Shown in pieces: positions 17,900-27,006 of a stretch of DNA of 62,463 nucleotides. The notes beneath the pieces were generated by a model. It had not been told where the DNA came from, did not search any database, and worked only from the letters and a program-made list of their open reading frames with translations. This stretch comes from Bacteroidota bacterium (GTDB lineage: Bacteria > Bacteroidota > Bacteroidia > Chitinophagales > JADIYW01): assembly GCA_028288625.1 (NCBI GenBank), contig JAQBNI010000081.1:1-62463 (forward strand), given 5' to 3'. Numbering within the stretch: the first letter of the stretch is position 1; each line of letters begins with the position of its first letter. The position numbers and the translations under genes were made by a program.

Positions 17900-19282
17900 A
17901 TGGATCAACTTCCAGATGTGCAAATCATCACGCTTCACAAAGTTCCCGTTTCTAAAAAGATCGCTTTTGCATTAGGGCAAACCGGCTGGTGCCTGGCTTC
18001 CTTTGGGGTAACGCAATGCCTTATCTTTTTTTATGCTGCTCCGGAAAACGGCGAACGACTTTTCGGACAGTATATGCCTCAAGGTTCCGTAGGAAGAATT
18101 TTTACATATGTCGGGTTAATTGCATTTCTCGGCATTTTTTTATGGGCATTTCTCGATCCGCTTACTGCAAATATTTCCGAACGTGTTAAAGCAAAATACG
18201 GAACAAGAAAATTGCTGCTTGCAATATCAATTGTTCCGGCGGCAATTTTTTCTGTGCTGATTTTTTCTCCTGTTGTTCCGCATGCCAGCAATTTAAATAT
18301 TGTGTGGCTGTTGTTTTGTATTGTGAGTTTGTATTTTTTTATCTCGCTTTATACTACTTCTTACAACGCATGGATAAATGAATTAAGTACAGATGATGAT
18401 GATAGATTGCAACTGGTGATGATCATGTCGATCACTTATGCGATTGGCATTGGACTGGGTTATGGTGTATATTCTACGATGTCGCTGCTGCAGCATAAAT
18501 ATGGAAGCGAGCAGGCATTTAAATTCGTGATTTTGCTGTTCGGAATTTTGTCTACCGTGTTTATGCTCATTCCGGTTTTATTTGTAAATGATAAAGATAA
18601 AGTGGCGGATGAACCTGCGGAGAATGTACCGCTTAGTGAAATGCTTCGTCATGTTTTTGCGAATCCGAATTTTAAAGTTTTTGCTTTTGTGGAAATGCTG
18701 TATTGGTTTCCGAATACGATCCTCACGATCGCACTTCCTTATTTTGTTACGATCTTGCTGCAAATTGATAAAGCTTATGCATCTTATATTTTGTATGCCG
18801 CGGGATTGGGTTCTTTTTTATTGTATGGATTAATCGGGAAATGGGTAAAAAAATACGGTAAAAGAAAATTGATATTGATTGCATTTGTGCTGACGATGGT
18901 TTCTTTTTCCTTCACTGCAACACTGGGATTATTTCCCATAAATATTTATATCGTAGTTGCCATTTTTGTTTTGTTGAATGCTGTCCCGGTTGCAATATTC
19001 AGCATACTTCCAATGGATATTGTCGGCGAAATTGCACAAAAAGATGGTGAAAAGACAGGCGTGTATAAGAACGCTGCATTTTATGGTATGAAATCTTTTA
19101 TGATGAAGATCGGCGTTTCCGTAACCAACCTTGTTTTTCCCTCTTTATTGCTTTTGGGAAATACGCCGCAACACAGCATAGGGGTGAGAAGTGTAGCAAT
19201 TGCTTGCGTGTTGATAAGTGTGGTGGGGTTTTTTGTGATGAGGAAGTACAGGGATTATGGAGTCGTAAGTCGTAAGTCATAA
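17900..19282 (+). CDS. MFS transporter, glycoside-pentoside-hexuronide (GPH)-like
   Basis: This 460-residue protein has about twelve membrane helices. It has GPH/MFS_2-type features: KIAFALGQTGWCLASFGV at helix 1, DPLTANISERVKAKYGTRK in the first cytoplasmic loop, and a second KWVKKYGKRK loop at mid-protein. GPH carriers usually take up sugars with a cation. The substrate is not predictable. The last six codons (VVSRKS and stop) are encoded by a short-repeat cluster shared with the converging EVE gene. Confidence 0.85.
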   Translation: MDQLPDVQIITLHKVPVSKKIAFALGQTGWCLASFGVTQCLIFFYAAPENGERLFGQYMPQGSVGRIFTYVGLIAFLGIFLWAFLDPLTANISERVKAKYGTRKLLLAISIVPAAIFSVLIFSPVVPHASNLNIVWLLFCIVSLYFFISLYTTSYNAWINELSTDDDDRLQLVMIMSITYAIGIGLGYGVYSTMSLLQHKYGSEQAFKFVILLFGILSTVFMLIPVLFVNDKDKVADEPAENVPLSEMLRHVFANPNFKVFAFVEMLYWFPNTILTIALPYFVTILLQIDKAYASYILYAAGLGSFLLYGLIGKWVKKYGKRKLILIAFVLTMVSFSFTATLGLFPINIYIVVAIFVLLNAVPVAIFSILPMDIVGEIAQKDGEKTGVYKNAAFYGMKSFMMKIGVSVTNLVFPSLLLLGNTPQHSIGVRSVAIACVLISVVGFFVMRKYRDYGVVSRKS

Positions 19283-19369
19283 GTATGAGTAAATTAGTCC
19301 ATAGTCGATGGTTCATAGTCGATGGTGAATTTCATTTTCTTACGACTTACAACTTATGACTTACGACTC
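19261..19369. repeat. Inverted GTCRTAAGT short-repeat clusters between convergent genes
   Basis: Direct copies of an AGTCGTAAGTCATAAGT-like unit (19261-19284) face inverted copies (19340-19369). Between them are two copies of CATAGTCGATGGT (19300-19312 and 19314-19326). The two outer clusters can fold into a long stem and supply the stop codons of both flanking genes. Confidence 0.7.
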
Positions 19370-19764
19370 ATTCTCATGATCTCATCAAATTCTTTCTTCG
19401 TAATATCCATTACAGATAGTCTTCCGAGTTTTACCAGTTTCATTTCTGCAAGTTTCGGATTTGCTTTTATATCAATTAAATAAACAGGATGTTTGAGCTT
19501 TTCTTTCGGTGCAACATCCACGCATACCCACTGTTCTTCGTTTGTTGTCGGATCCTGGTAGGCTTCTTTCACGATCTCAATAATTCCTATAACAGCTTTG
19601 TCTGTATTGCTGTGATAAAAAAAAGCGAGGTCGCCTTTTTTCATCGCGCGTAAATTATTTCTCGCTGTATAATTCCGCACACCATCCCAGTGTTCTCTTC
19701 CTTTTTTCACCAGATCATCGTATGAAAAAACATCCGGCTCAGATTTCATCAACCAATAGTTCAT
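19354..19764 (-). CDS. EVE domain-containing protein
   Basis: This 136-residue protein is a single EVE domain of the PUA-like fold: MNYWLMKSEPDVFSYDDL, WDGVRNYTARNNLRAMKKGD, and FFYHSNTDKAVIGIIEI. EVE domains bind modified bases in nucleic acids; free-standing bacterial copies have poorly known roles. The C-terminal residues SRKS come from the repeat cluster at 19340-19369, and another copy of the repeat lies 60 bases upstream of the start. Confidence 0.92.
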   Translation of the reverse strand: MNYWLMKSEPDVFSYDDLVKKGREHWDGVRNYTARNNLRAMKKGDLAFFYHSNTDKAVIGIIEIVKEAYQDPTTNEEQWVCVDVAPKEKLKHPVYLIDIKANPKLAEMKLVKLGRLSVMDITKKEFDEIMRMSRKS

Positions 19765-19823
19765 GGGGAAAGTTATAAGTGATTTATTAAATGTTATTGG
19801 GAATAAAAATAGTGAAAATAGTG

Positions 19824-19862
19824 GTAAGTCGTAAGTTGTAAGTCATAAGTCGTAAGTCATAC
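19824..19862 (+). repeat. Third GTCRTAAGT repeat cluster
   Basis: About five tandem, slightly varied heptamer/octamer units of TAAGTCG / TAAGTTG / TAAGTCA type. It lies upstream of the EVE gene start and in the same orientation as the cluster at 19261-19284. Confidence 0.65.
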
Positions 19863-19911
19863 ATAGAACTTTGACAATTCTTCCAAATAATTTATAGCCG
19901 ATAACTTTTAA

Positions 19912-20808
19912 CTAATTTCTATTTTCAATTTTTTTTCTAAATTCTTCACGAATGGATCTCACATCCACTTTTTGGTTAACCAACACTCCATTCATCGCAA
20001 TTAATTTAAAGTAATATACATCATCGGTATACACGGCGGAATCGAATTCAAATTTCGTAGTGTGCATACCCGCAGGCACTTTTTTCCGGTTGAATAATTC
20101 TCTCACCAGGATCCCGTTTTTGTCAAACATCGCGATCTGCACATCCTGCGGCTTGCTGAAATTATATTCGAAATTACCGCCCACCTTTTCTTTCGGCGGC
20201 TCATAATAATTATAACGGTAATCTTTTTTCAGCACAAATGTTTTTCCCGTTAACGCTGCCATAAATTTCCGAAGGTCATTTTCTTCTGTTGTATCCGCTG
20301 AATAAATTGAATTCAGATCGTCATTGTTCATCAGGCTCCAGACTGCATATTGCGCAGCAGTCGTCTGGTATTTTTTCTCCGAAATAAAATCCGCAAGCTT
20401 CCTTAGTTTTTCATTGTTTACAGGTTTGAAAGTATATACGGTTTCATCATCGCCGCTTCTGTCCTGTTGTTCCGTACACATGCCTTTAAACGCAACCGTT
20501 TTTTTCTGATGTGGCTGTAATGTAATTATTGCCGATCCCGTAACCACGATGTTTTGCCGTGTACTGTCAGCAGGAATAAACATGTCGCCATCTTCCACAG
20601 TTAATTCCAGCGGGTCGCTGCCGGTGTTTGTAAACTCCGCGATCACAGGTTCTAAATAATGCGTGCTGGCGCCGTTTCCGTGAATGTAACAACTGATCTT
20701 TTTATTTTTTATGGCTTCATTCAATTTTATTGCGGATGACCGTCCTTCTTTTGGAATGCTACAAAAAAATAAGAAAGCTAAAGCGTACAGATATTTGGAG
20801 ATCATCAT
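19912..20808 (-). CDS. Hypothetical secreted protein with FlgD-like C-terminal domain
   Basis: The 298-residue protein has a signal peptide (about 1-23). An N-terminal beta domain may hold Ig-like strands (VIAEFTNTGSDPLELTVEDGD). The C-terminal segment from about residue 218 (FEYNFSKPQDVQIAMFDKNG followed by strands to VYYFKLIAMNG) resembles the FlgD-like or T9SS-associated Ig fold. It lacks an obvious T9SS sorting motif. The function is unknown. It is monocistronic, divergent from the SGNH hydrolase genes. Confidence 0.65.
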   Translation of the reverse strand: MMISKYLYALAFLFFCSIPKEGRSSAIKLNEAIKNKKISCYIHGNGASTHYLEPVIAEFTNTGSDPLELTVEDGDMFIPADSTRQNIVVTGSAIITLQPHQKKTVAFKGMCTEQQDRSGDDETVYTFKPVNNEKLRKLADFISEKKYQTTAAQYAVWSLMNNDDLNSIYSADTTEENDLRKFMAALTGKTFVLKKDYRYNYYEPPKEKVGGNFEYNFSKPQDVQIAMFDKNGILVRELFNRKKVPAGMHTTKFEFDSAVYTDDVYYFKLIAMNGVLVNQKVDVRSIREEFRKKIENRN

Positions 20809-20894
20809 ATTTAAACAATTTTTAATTAAACGGAAAATGCCCTGACATGGTATAAATATTCAGGAATATTTTTATAGCTTTATAATTCCTTAAG

Positions 20895-22583
20895 ATGAAA
20901 AAGCTAATATTTTTATTTGCTGTCGTTTTTTCAATAAACGTACAAGCACAAAATGCCTGTAATCACGTTACATCACCGCATTTGCGATTGGTGGGAGACA
21001 GCTGGATGCAGTTTCCCGCAATTTACCAGGCTTATGATTCAGCGCTTGCCAAGTATGGCTTTGCAGATTATTATTCACTAAGCGACGGTACTACGCTGAT
21101 CAGCATGACAGCCGAATCATGGTGGCAGGTGGACATCACACGGAATGCACTGCGATCTGCATTGAATACAGATTACAATAAACCCATTGAAATAGTAATG
21201 GTATCGCTTGGCGGAAATGATGTTGCCTTTAAGATCAGTGCCGGTGATTCGCTAAATGTCCTGGATGATGATTTATACAGAGCGAAATTATTTATGGACA
21301 GTATTTTTGATTTCATTCATCAGACACATCCGAATGCCCAGATCATCTGGCAGTGTTACGACTATCCGAATTTTAATGATCCTTGTCTGGATTTTCCGTG
21401 GGATCCATATTGCGACCTGTGGGACCGTCACGGAAACGCTACACCTTACCAGATCAATCGTTTCATGAATTATCTAACGGATTACAATGACTCAGTGACG
21501 CAGGCATATAACAAACCATACATGCATTTTTTCAACAATTTAGGATTGATGCAATGGCATTACGGACAAACCGCACCTTTGCGGTATCCGCCTTATGGTT
21601 CTTATCCTCCGCGTTCTGTTCCGTTTCCACGAGGACGACTCGATTATCCATCACCGCATGAAGCAATGGGATTGGGCGGCGTAGATACTTATCATTTAGG
21701 TCCGGGCAGTTTTACAGTGCTTGCGGATTTTTACCTTAGAAAATATATCAGTAACTATTTAAGAAAGGAGAGAGATACAACCGCACATTCACAGGGTGCC
21801 GATAAAGATGGCTGGGTGACATCGGGTAACCAAACGGGTACAGGAGAAATACAGCTCGGAAAAAGTTCTGCTACAATTACAAAAGGGATCATTTCTTTTA
21901 ATACTGATTTTATCCCGGATGATAAAAGGATCAAACGTGCATCGTTATTTATAAAGAATAAAACGATTGATAAAAAATATCCGTTGAGCGAAGTGTTTCC
22001 AAATTTCTTTAAACTGGATATTGTAAAAGGTGCATTTGGAAATGATGCGGTAGAGGCTTCTGATTTCTCCGCGCCTGCATCCGCATATGATGTTGCGTGT
22101 GTTGCGGGAAATTTAAGAGGTAATGAATACACATTAAGGTTTGATCTGAAAGAAGATGCACTTCAATACATCAATAAAACGGGCACGACACAATTCCGCT
22201 TAGAAATGTCGGATGAAAATTTCATACGGTTTTATAATGGCGACACGGCAGAACTGGAAGGACCCTATTTAGATCTTTATTATGATACGTCAACCGTTAT
22301 CGGCGTTTTCAATAAAAAGAATACGGATCAGAATTTGCAGTTGTTTCCTAATCCTTCAAAAAATGAAATTACCGTTCAGCTGGATAAGGAATGGCTTTTA
22401 AAAAAATCAACAGTTACAATTTACAATACACAAGGCGCAATGATCACTACAAGCACACTTAATAAGATCGAATCCCGCGAATTAAAAATCGATATCAGCA
22501 AACTGGCTGCGGGAAATTATTTTATCAGCATCGAAAACAGTGATTCAAGGTCGGTCGGTACATTTGTAAAACTGCAGGAGTAA
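20895..22583 (+). CDS. Secreted SGNH/GDSL hydrolase with T9SS sorting domain (copy 1)
   Basis: This 562-residue protein has a signal peptide (to about 19). Its SGNH hydrolase domain has block I GDSW (nucleophile Ser36), block III GGND (106-109) and block V DTYH (264-267, catalytic Asp and His). A middle beta-rich domain (about 290-465) follows, then a type-A T9SS C-terminal domain beginning LFPNPSKNEITVQL. It is probably an exported esterase, displayed or released by T9SS. A diverged tandem copy follows 44 bases later; the C-terminal halves are much more alike than the catalytic halves. Confidence 0.85.
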   Translation: MKKLIFLFAVVFSINVQAQNACNHVTSPHLRLVGDSWMQFPAIYQAYDSALAKYGFADYYSLSDGTTLISMTAESWWQVDITRNALRSALNTDYNKPIEIVMVSLGGNDVAFKISAGDSLNVLDDDLYRAKLFMDSIFDFIHQTHPNAQIIWQCYDYPNFNDPCLDFPWDPYCDLWDRHGNATPYQINRFMNYLTDYNDSVTQAYNKPYMHFFNNLGLMQWHYGQTAPLRYPPYGSYPPRSVPFPRGRLDYPSPHEAMGLGGVDTYHLGPGSFTVLADFYLRKYISNYLRKERDTTAHSQGADKDGWVTSGNQTGTGEIQLGKSSATITKGIISFNTDFIPDDKRIKRASLFIKNKTIDKKYPLSEVFPNFFKLDIVKGAFGNDAVEASDFSAPASAYDVACVAGNLRGNEYTLRFDLKEDALQYINKTGTTQFRLEMSDENFIRFYNGDTAELEGPYLDLYYDTSTVIGVFNKKNTDQNLQLFPNPSKNEITVQLDKEWLLKKSTVTIYNTQGAMITTSTLNKIESRELKIDISKLAAGNYFISIENSDSRSVGTFVKLQE

Positions 22584-22627
22584 AAAACCTTTATTGCATA
22601 TTTATTTTTTATTCAAACCATTTTAAA

Positions 22628-24322
22628 ATGAAAAAATTTTTACTTTTTTTTCTTCTTTTTTTTGTAATTTTTTTGAGCCATGCACAGAATGCATGCGATC
22701 ATAAAACTTCGCCGCACTTGCGCTTGATCGGGGATAGCTGGATGCAGTTCCCTGTGATCTACCAGGCATATGATTCTGCGTTGGCGAAATATGGTTTTGC
22801 AGATTATTATTCTTTGGGGGATGGTACTGCGGTGATTGGTGCTACAGGAGAATCCTGGTGGCAGGAGCCTTTTGAAAGAGACGCATTAGAATCAGCATTA
22901 ACTTTAGATCACGATAAACCGATCGACATTGTAATGATTTCTTTAGGCGGCAATGGAGTAGCATTTGAAGGCAGTCATAATGATCCGCCAAGTGTATTAT
23001 ATCCGTATTTGTATAGGAATAAATTGTTTATGGACACTCTTTTTGATTTTATTCATCTGAAACTTCCAAATGCACAAATTATCTGGCAAGGTTATGACTA
23101 TCCGAATTTCCTGGATCCCATCATCGATTATCCATGGAATCCATATAGGGATATATGGGATAGTCACGGACAGATGCCACCCTGGGAGGTAAATAGCATG
23201 CTGATTTACATGACGAATTTTACTGATTCCGTAGTACAGGCTTATAACAAACCCTACATTCATTATTTCAACTGTTTAGGGTTGATGCAGTGGATTTACG
23301 GACAACCAACCCCATTACGCGGTTGGCCTGGTGGTACTTATCCACCACGGTCTGTGCCTTTGCCGGGAGGAGATCCGCGCTACCCATCTCCGCAGGCGGC
23401 TATGGGATTAAACGGGTTGGATACTTATCATTTGGGACCTAAAAGTTTTACTGAACTTGCAGAATTCTACATGCGAAAATATATCAGCAATTATTTAAGA
23501 AAGGAAAGAGATTCAACTGTACATTCACAAGGTGCGGATAAAGATGGCTGGGTTACGTCGGGTAACCAAACGGGTACAGGAGAAATACAATTAGGAAAAA
23601 ATTCAACAACGGTAACTAAAGGCATCATTTCTTTTAATACGGATTTTATTCCTGCTGATAAAAAGATCAAGCGTGCATCATTATTTATCAGGAACAAAAC
23701 GATCAATAAGAAATTTCCTTTAAGTAATGTATTTCCGAATTTCTTTAAGCTCGATATTGTAAAAGGCACATTTGGAAATGATGCCGTAGAGGCTTCTGAT
23801 TTCTCTGCGCCTGCATCTGCGTATGATATTGCATGTGTGGCAGGAAATCTAAGAGGAAACGAATACACTTTAAGATTTGATCTGCATGAGGATGCACTTC
23901 AATACATCAATAAAACAGGCACCACACAATTTCGCATAGAAATTACGGATGAAAATTTCATTCGTTTCTATAACGGAGATACAGCAGAGCTGGAAGGTCC
24001 TTATCTCGATCTTTATTATGATACAACTTCAGTAACAACAGGGATCATCACTCAAAAAAATATGGATCAGAATTTACAGCTTTTTCCCAATCCTGCAAAA
24101 AATGAAATTGCCATTCAATTGAGCAAGGAATGGCGGTCTAAAAAATCTGTTGTCGCCATTTATAATACACTAGGAGCATTGGTTAGCACCAGTACATTTG
24201 ACAAGAGTACAACCGGAGAAATTAAATTAGACATCAGCAAGTTAGCAGCAGGAGATTATGTTATCAGCCTTGAAAACGGTGAGACAAAGTCTGCCGGAAC
24301 ATTTGTAAAATTGCACGAATAA
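22628..24322 (+). CDS. Secreted SGNH/GDSL hydrolase with T9SS sorting domain (copy 2)
   Basis: This 564-residue tandem paralogue of the preceding gene has the same order: signal peptide, SGNH domain with GDSW (Ser37) and DTYH, beta domain, T9SS tail (LFPNPAKNEIAIQL). Block III reads GGNG (107-110) instead of GGND, so the oxyanion Asn is kept but the following Asp is lost. Many substitutions cluster around the predicted active-site loops (residues 60-250), whereas residues 285-560 are nearly the same as in copy 1. This pattern suggests substrate divergence after duplication. Confidence 0.83.
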   Translation: MKKFLLFFLLFFVIFLSHAQNACDHKTSPHLRLIGDSWMQFPVIYQAYDSALAKYGFADYYSLGDGTAVIGATGESWWQEPFERDALESALTLDHDKPIDIVMISLGGNGVAFEGSHNDPPSVLYPYLYRNKLFMDTLFDFIHLKLPNAQIIWQGYDYPNFLDPIIDYPWNPYRDIWDSHGQMPPWEVNSMLIYMTNFTDSVVQAYNKPYIHYFNCLGLMQWIYGQPTPLRGWPGGTYPPRSVPLPGGDPRYPSPQAAMGLNGLDTYHLGPKSFTELAEFYMRKYISNYLRKERDSTVHSQGADKDGWVTSGNQTGTGEIQLGKNSTTVTKGIISFNTDFIPADKKIKRASLFIRNKTINKKFPLSNVFPNFFKLDIVKGTFGNDAVEASDFSAPASAYDIACVAGNLRGNEYTLRFDLHEDALQYINKTGTTQFRIEITDENFIRFYNGDTAELEGPYLDLYYDTTSVTTGIITQKNMDQNLQLFPNPAKNEIAIQLSKEWRSKKSVVAIYNTLGALVSTSTFDKSTTGEIKLDISKLAAGDYVISLENGETKSAGTFVKLHE

Positions 24323-24463
24323 TTTTTTTACTTATCCCGTTTATGTAAAACTTTTTTTACAGCAGTCTGTTTGATTGTGTGTTAAAAGTGATCTTATATT
24401 AAAGGGTTTTCCACAAAATCGTATTAATTTATAAGGCATGGGTTAATTTTCAAAATATTAGGT

Positions 24464-24471
24464 TACTTTTG
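24464..24471 (+). promoter_or_regulatory. TAnnTTTG promoter element
   Basis: TACTTTTG lies 28 bases upstream of the ATG at 24500 in a 177-base intergenic region. No good -33 TTTG was found at the usual spacing. Confidence 0.4.
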
Positions 24472-24499
24472 CTATTTAGAACACGTTAAATTTAAGGAA

Positions 24500-26917
24500 A
24501 TGAATAAAAGAATTACACTCTTCGTTACGATCTTGTGCCTGTTTTTTGCCTCTGCAAAAGCACAGATCTCAGTTGCGACCATCACGCAAACCTACACCCA
24601 GGATTTTAACTCCTTAGCAGGAACAGGTGCTACAGGTACTGCTTTACCCACTGGCTGGCACATCCAGGGAGCCTCTTACAGGATAAGCAACGGATCACTG
24701 ACAAACGGCAGCGTTTATAGTTTTGGTGATTCTTCAACTACGGAAAGGTCTTTAGGGTCAATCGGTTCGGGTACATTTTCGCCGTTGTTCGGCGTGCAAT
24801 TCACAAATAATACCGGCGTATCCATTACAGATATTAACCTTCACTTTAATGTGGAAGAATGGAGATTGGGACAGAAACCGGCAACACGTTTGGATTCAAT
24901 GGTACTGGCTTACAATGTAAACGTAGACTCATTACAGGCAACAGGATGGATAAATTATCCTGCCGGTGTTTCACGTACACCTGACACCAGTGGTGTTGCA
25001 GGCGCAAAAAATGGAAATGTTCCGCCAAACAAGGTATTGCATAATCATTCCATTACAGGCTTAAGTATTCCCAACGGCGCTAATTTCTGGATAAGATGGC
25101 AGGATATAAACGTACTCGGTTCTGATGACGGTCTGGCGATAGATAGCTTAACGGTAACATTTGCAGGCGCAGTACTTCCGCCATGTGTGGAACCGCTTAC
25201 ATCAGCATCAAGCGTTGTTTTAAATGCAACCTCAACAACATCAGTAAGTGGTTCATTCACGGGCACAGCTCCGAATTCGGATGGCTACCTTGTAGTAATT
25301 GACAGTACGCCCGGTATTCCAACTGTTGTAGACGGTACTACTTATTCCGTAGGACAAAGTATAGGAACAGGAAAAGTAGCAAGCAACGGCACAAACAATT
25401 CATTTACTTTATTAGGATTGACGCCGAACACTATTTACCATGCATGGGTTTTCCCATATAATAATACAAGCTGTACAGGCGGACCAAATTACAGAACAAC
25501 CAATCCTGGAAATGATACTGCGAAAACATTAACGGATGCATGTCCTGAGCCAACAGTTGAACCCACTAACCTTCAATTTACTTCTATAACAAATACTTCT
25601 ATAATCGGTAAATTTAAGAAAGCGGTGCCTTCCCCATCAGGCTATGTTGTAGTATTCAGTACGAGCAGCAATGTAGGATATCCTGTAGATAGTGTTATCT
25701 ATAATGTAGGTGATTCGATTAAAGTAGGAAGCTTTAAATCGAAAGTTGCATTTGTAGGAACAGATTCAAACTTTGTGATCACGGGATTAACTCCGGGTAC
25801 TTTATATCATGTTGCAGTGGTACCGTATAACTCTTGCACTTTTGGTCCGAATTATAATAGGACAACGCCATTGGGTGATACAGTAAGAACAACAGGCAGT
25901 GCCCCACTATTGGATTGTACGCAGCCAAGCGGGGTGTCTAATACTTCTATTATAAAATTGGATTCAACGATGACAACCATTTCCATTAAATTCACTATTC
26001 CTGCAAATGCAGACAGTATAATGGTACTTGCGGGACCTACAGGATCAATTGGTTTTGTAACGATACATGACAGCACATATTATGGTGTGGGTTCTATGAT
26101 CCCGGGAAGCGGTGCAACGGTATACAACAGATCAAGAGATACTGTTGTAACATTAACAGGTCTTACAGCAAATACCGTTTACAAGATCCTTATCGCTACA
26201 TTCAATAATAAGAATTGTACAAACGGACCAAACTATTCCGGAGTTGCTTCTACCACAATAAGAACAGCTTCAACGGCGGCGGGTGAATGTGCGCAGCCGA
26301 GCGGAGTTTCTAATACATCTATTATTAAACTGGATTCCACTGCAACGACCATTTCAATTCACTTTACTATTCCTGCAAATGCAGATAGTGTAATGGTACT
26401 TGCAGGTCCAACGGGATCAATTGGTTTTGTAACGATACATGATAGTGTATACTACGCCGTAAACTCTACTATTCCCGGAAGCGGCGCTAAAGTATATGCA
26501 AGAGGAACAGATTCTACAGTGGTATTAACAGGCTTAACGCCAAACACTGTTTACAAAATCCTTATCGCTACGTTCAATAATAAGAGCTGTACGTTTGGTC
26601 CTAATTATTCCGGTGTAGCTTCTACAACTATAAGAACAGCATTGGCAACAGGAATTAAAACAAGAAACGCAGAAGCTGAATTTGCAATATATCCGAACCC
26701 GGTAAACAACAGTTCGCTGTTTGTGAAATTCAAGAACATGCTGAAGGAAGATGCAGTGATCGAGGTGGTTGATATTCTCGGAAGAAAACTGAGTACACAA
26801 AAAACCACTGCAAATGATCTTCAGATCATTGATGTAAGCAGTCTTGCAAAAGGTACATATATCTTAAATGTGGTTTACAAAGGCACGAATAATGTCAGCA
26901 CATTTATGAAAGAATAA
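24500..26917 (+). CDS. T9SS-exported repeat protein
   Basis: The 805-residue protein has a signal peptide (to about 21) and an N-terminal beta-sandwich-like domain (about 25-230). Four fibronectin-III-like repeats of about 115 residues start near 233, 350, 474 and 598, each with a Cys near the start, a GLTPNT-type turn and a C..GPNY ending. Repeats 3 and 4 are nearly identical. A T9SS sorting domain (IYPNPVNNSSLFVKF) ends the protein. It has no recognised catalytic domain and may be an adhesin or scaffold. Its sorting domain closely resembles that of the endonuclease encoded next. Confidence 0.75.
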   Translation: MNKRITLFVTILCLFFASAKAQISVATITQTYTQDFNSLAGTGATGTALPTGWHIQGASYRISNGSLTNGSVYSFGDSSTTERSLGSIGSGTFSPLFGVQFTNNTGVSITDINLHFNVEEWRLGQKPATRLDSMVLAYNVNVDSLQATGWINYPAGVSRTPDTSGVAGAKNGNVPPNKVLHNHSITGLSIPNGANFWIRWQDINVLGSDDGLAIDSLTVTFAGAVLPPCVEPLTSASSVVLNATSTTSVSGSFTGTAPNSDGYLVVIDSTPGIPTVVDGTTYSVGQSIGTGKVASNGTNNSFTLLGLTPNTIYHAWVFPYNNTSCTGGPNYRTTNPGNDTAKTLTDACPEPTVEPTNLQFTSITNTSIIGKFKKAVPSPSGYVVVFSTSSNVGYPVDSVIYNVGDSIKVGSFKSKVAFVGTDSNFVITGLTPGTLYHVAVVPYNSCTFGPNYNRTTPLGDTVRTTGSAPLLDCTQPSGVSNTSIIKLDSTMTTISIKFTIPANADSIMVLAGPTGSIGFVTIHDSTYYGVGSMIPGSGATVYNRSRDTVVTLTGLTANTVYKILIATFNNKNCTNGPNYSGVASTTIRTASTAAGECAQPSGVSNTSIIKLDSTATTISIHFTIPANADSVMVLAGPTGSIGFVTIHDSVYYAVNSTIPGSGAKVYARGTDSTVVLTGLTPNTVYKILIATFNNKSCTFGPNYSGVASTTIRTALATGIKTRNAEAEFAIYPNPVNNSSLFVKFKNMLKEDAVIEVVDILGRKLSTQKTTANDLQIIDVSSLAKGTYILNVVYKGTNNVSTFMKE

Positions 26918-26934
26918 TTCTTAATAAAATTTCC

Positions 26935-26986
26935 AAAGCCTCGTCTTCGAAATTCGCATTCGTGAATACGAAGACGGGGCTTTTTT
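26935..26986 (+). terminator. Intrinsic terminator
   Basis: A 15-bp stem (AAAGCCTCGTCTTCG at 26935-26949, complement at 26969-26983 with one G-T wobble) runs into six T. It ends the repeat-protein transcript and shows that the endonuclease gene starts at 27007, not at the GTG at 26962 inside the hairpin. Confidence 0.85.
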
Positions 26987-27006
26987 ATCTTAAACTTGAA
27001 CAAAAA

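Noticed and set aside
19261..19862. Possible CRISPR array
   Set aside because: The repeats are 7-12 bases, directly adjoining, with no unique spacers and no cas genes nearby.
26962..27006. Upstream GTG start of the endonuclease I gene
   Set aside because: It falls inside the intrinsic terminator of the previous gene; the ATG at 27007 gives a proper signal peptide.
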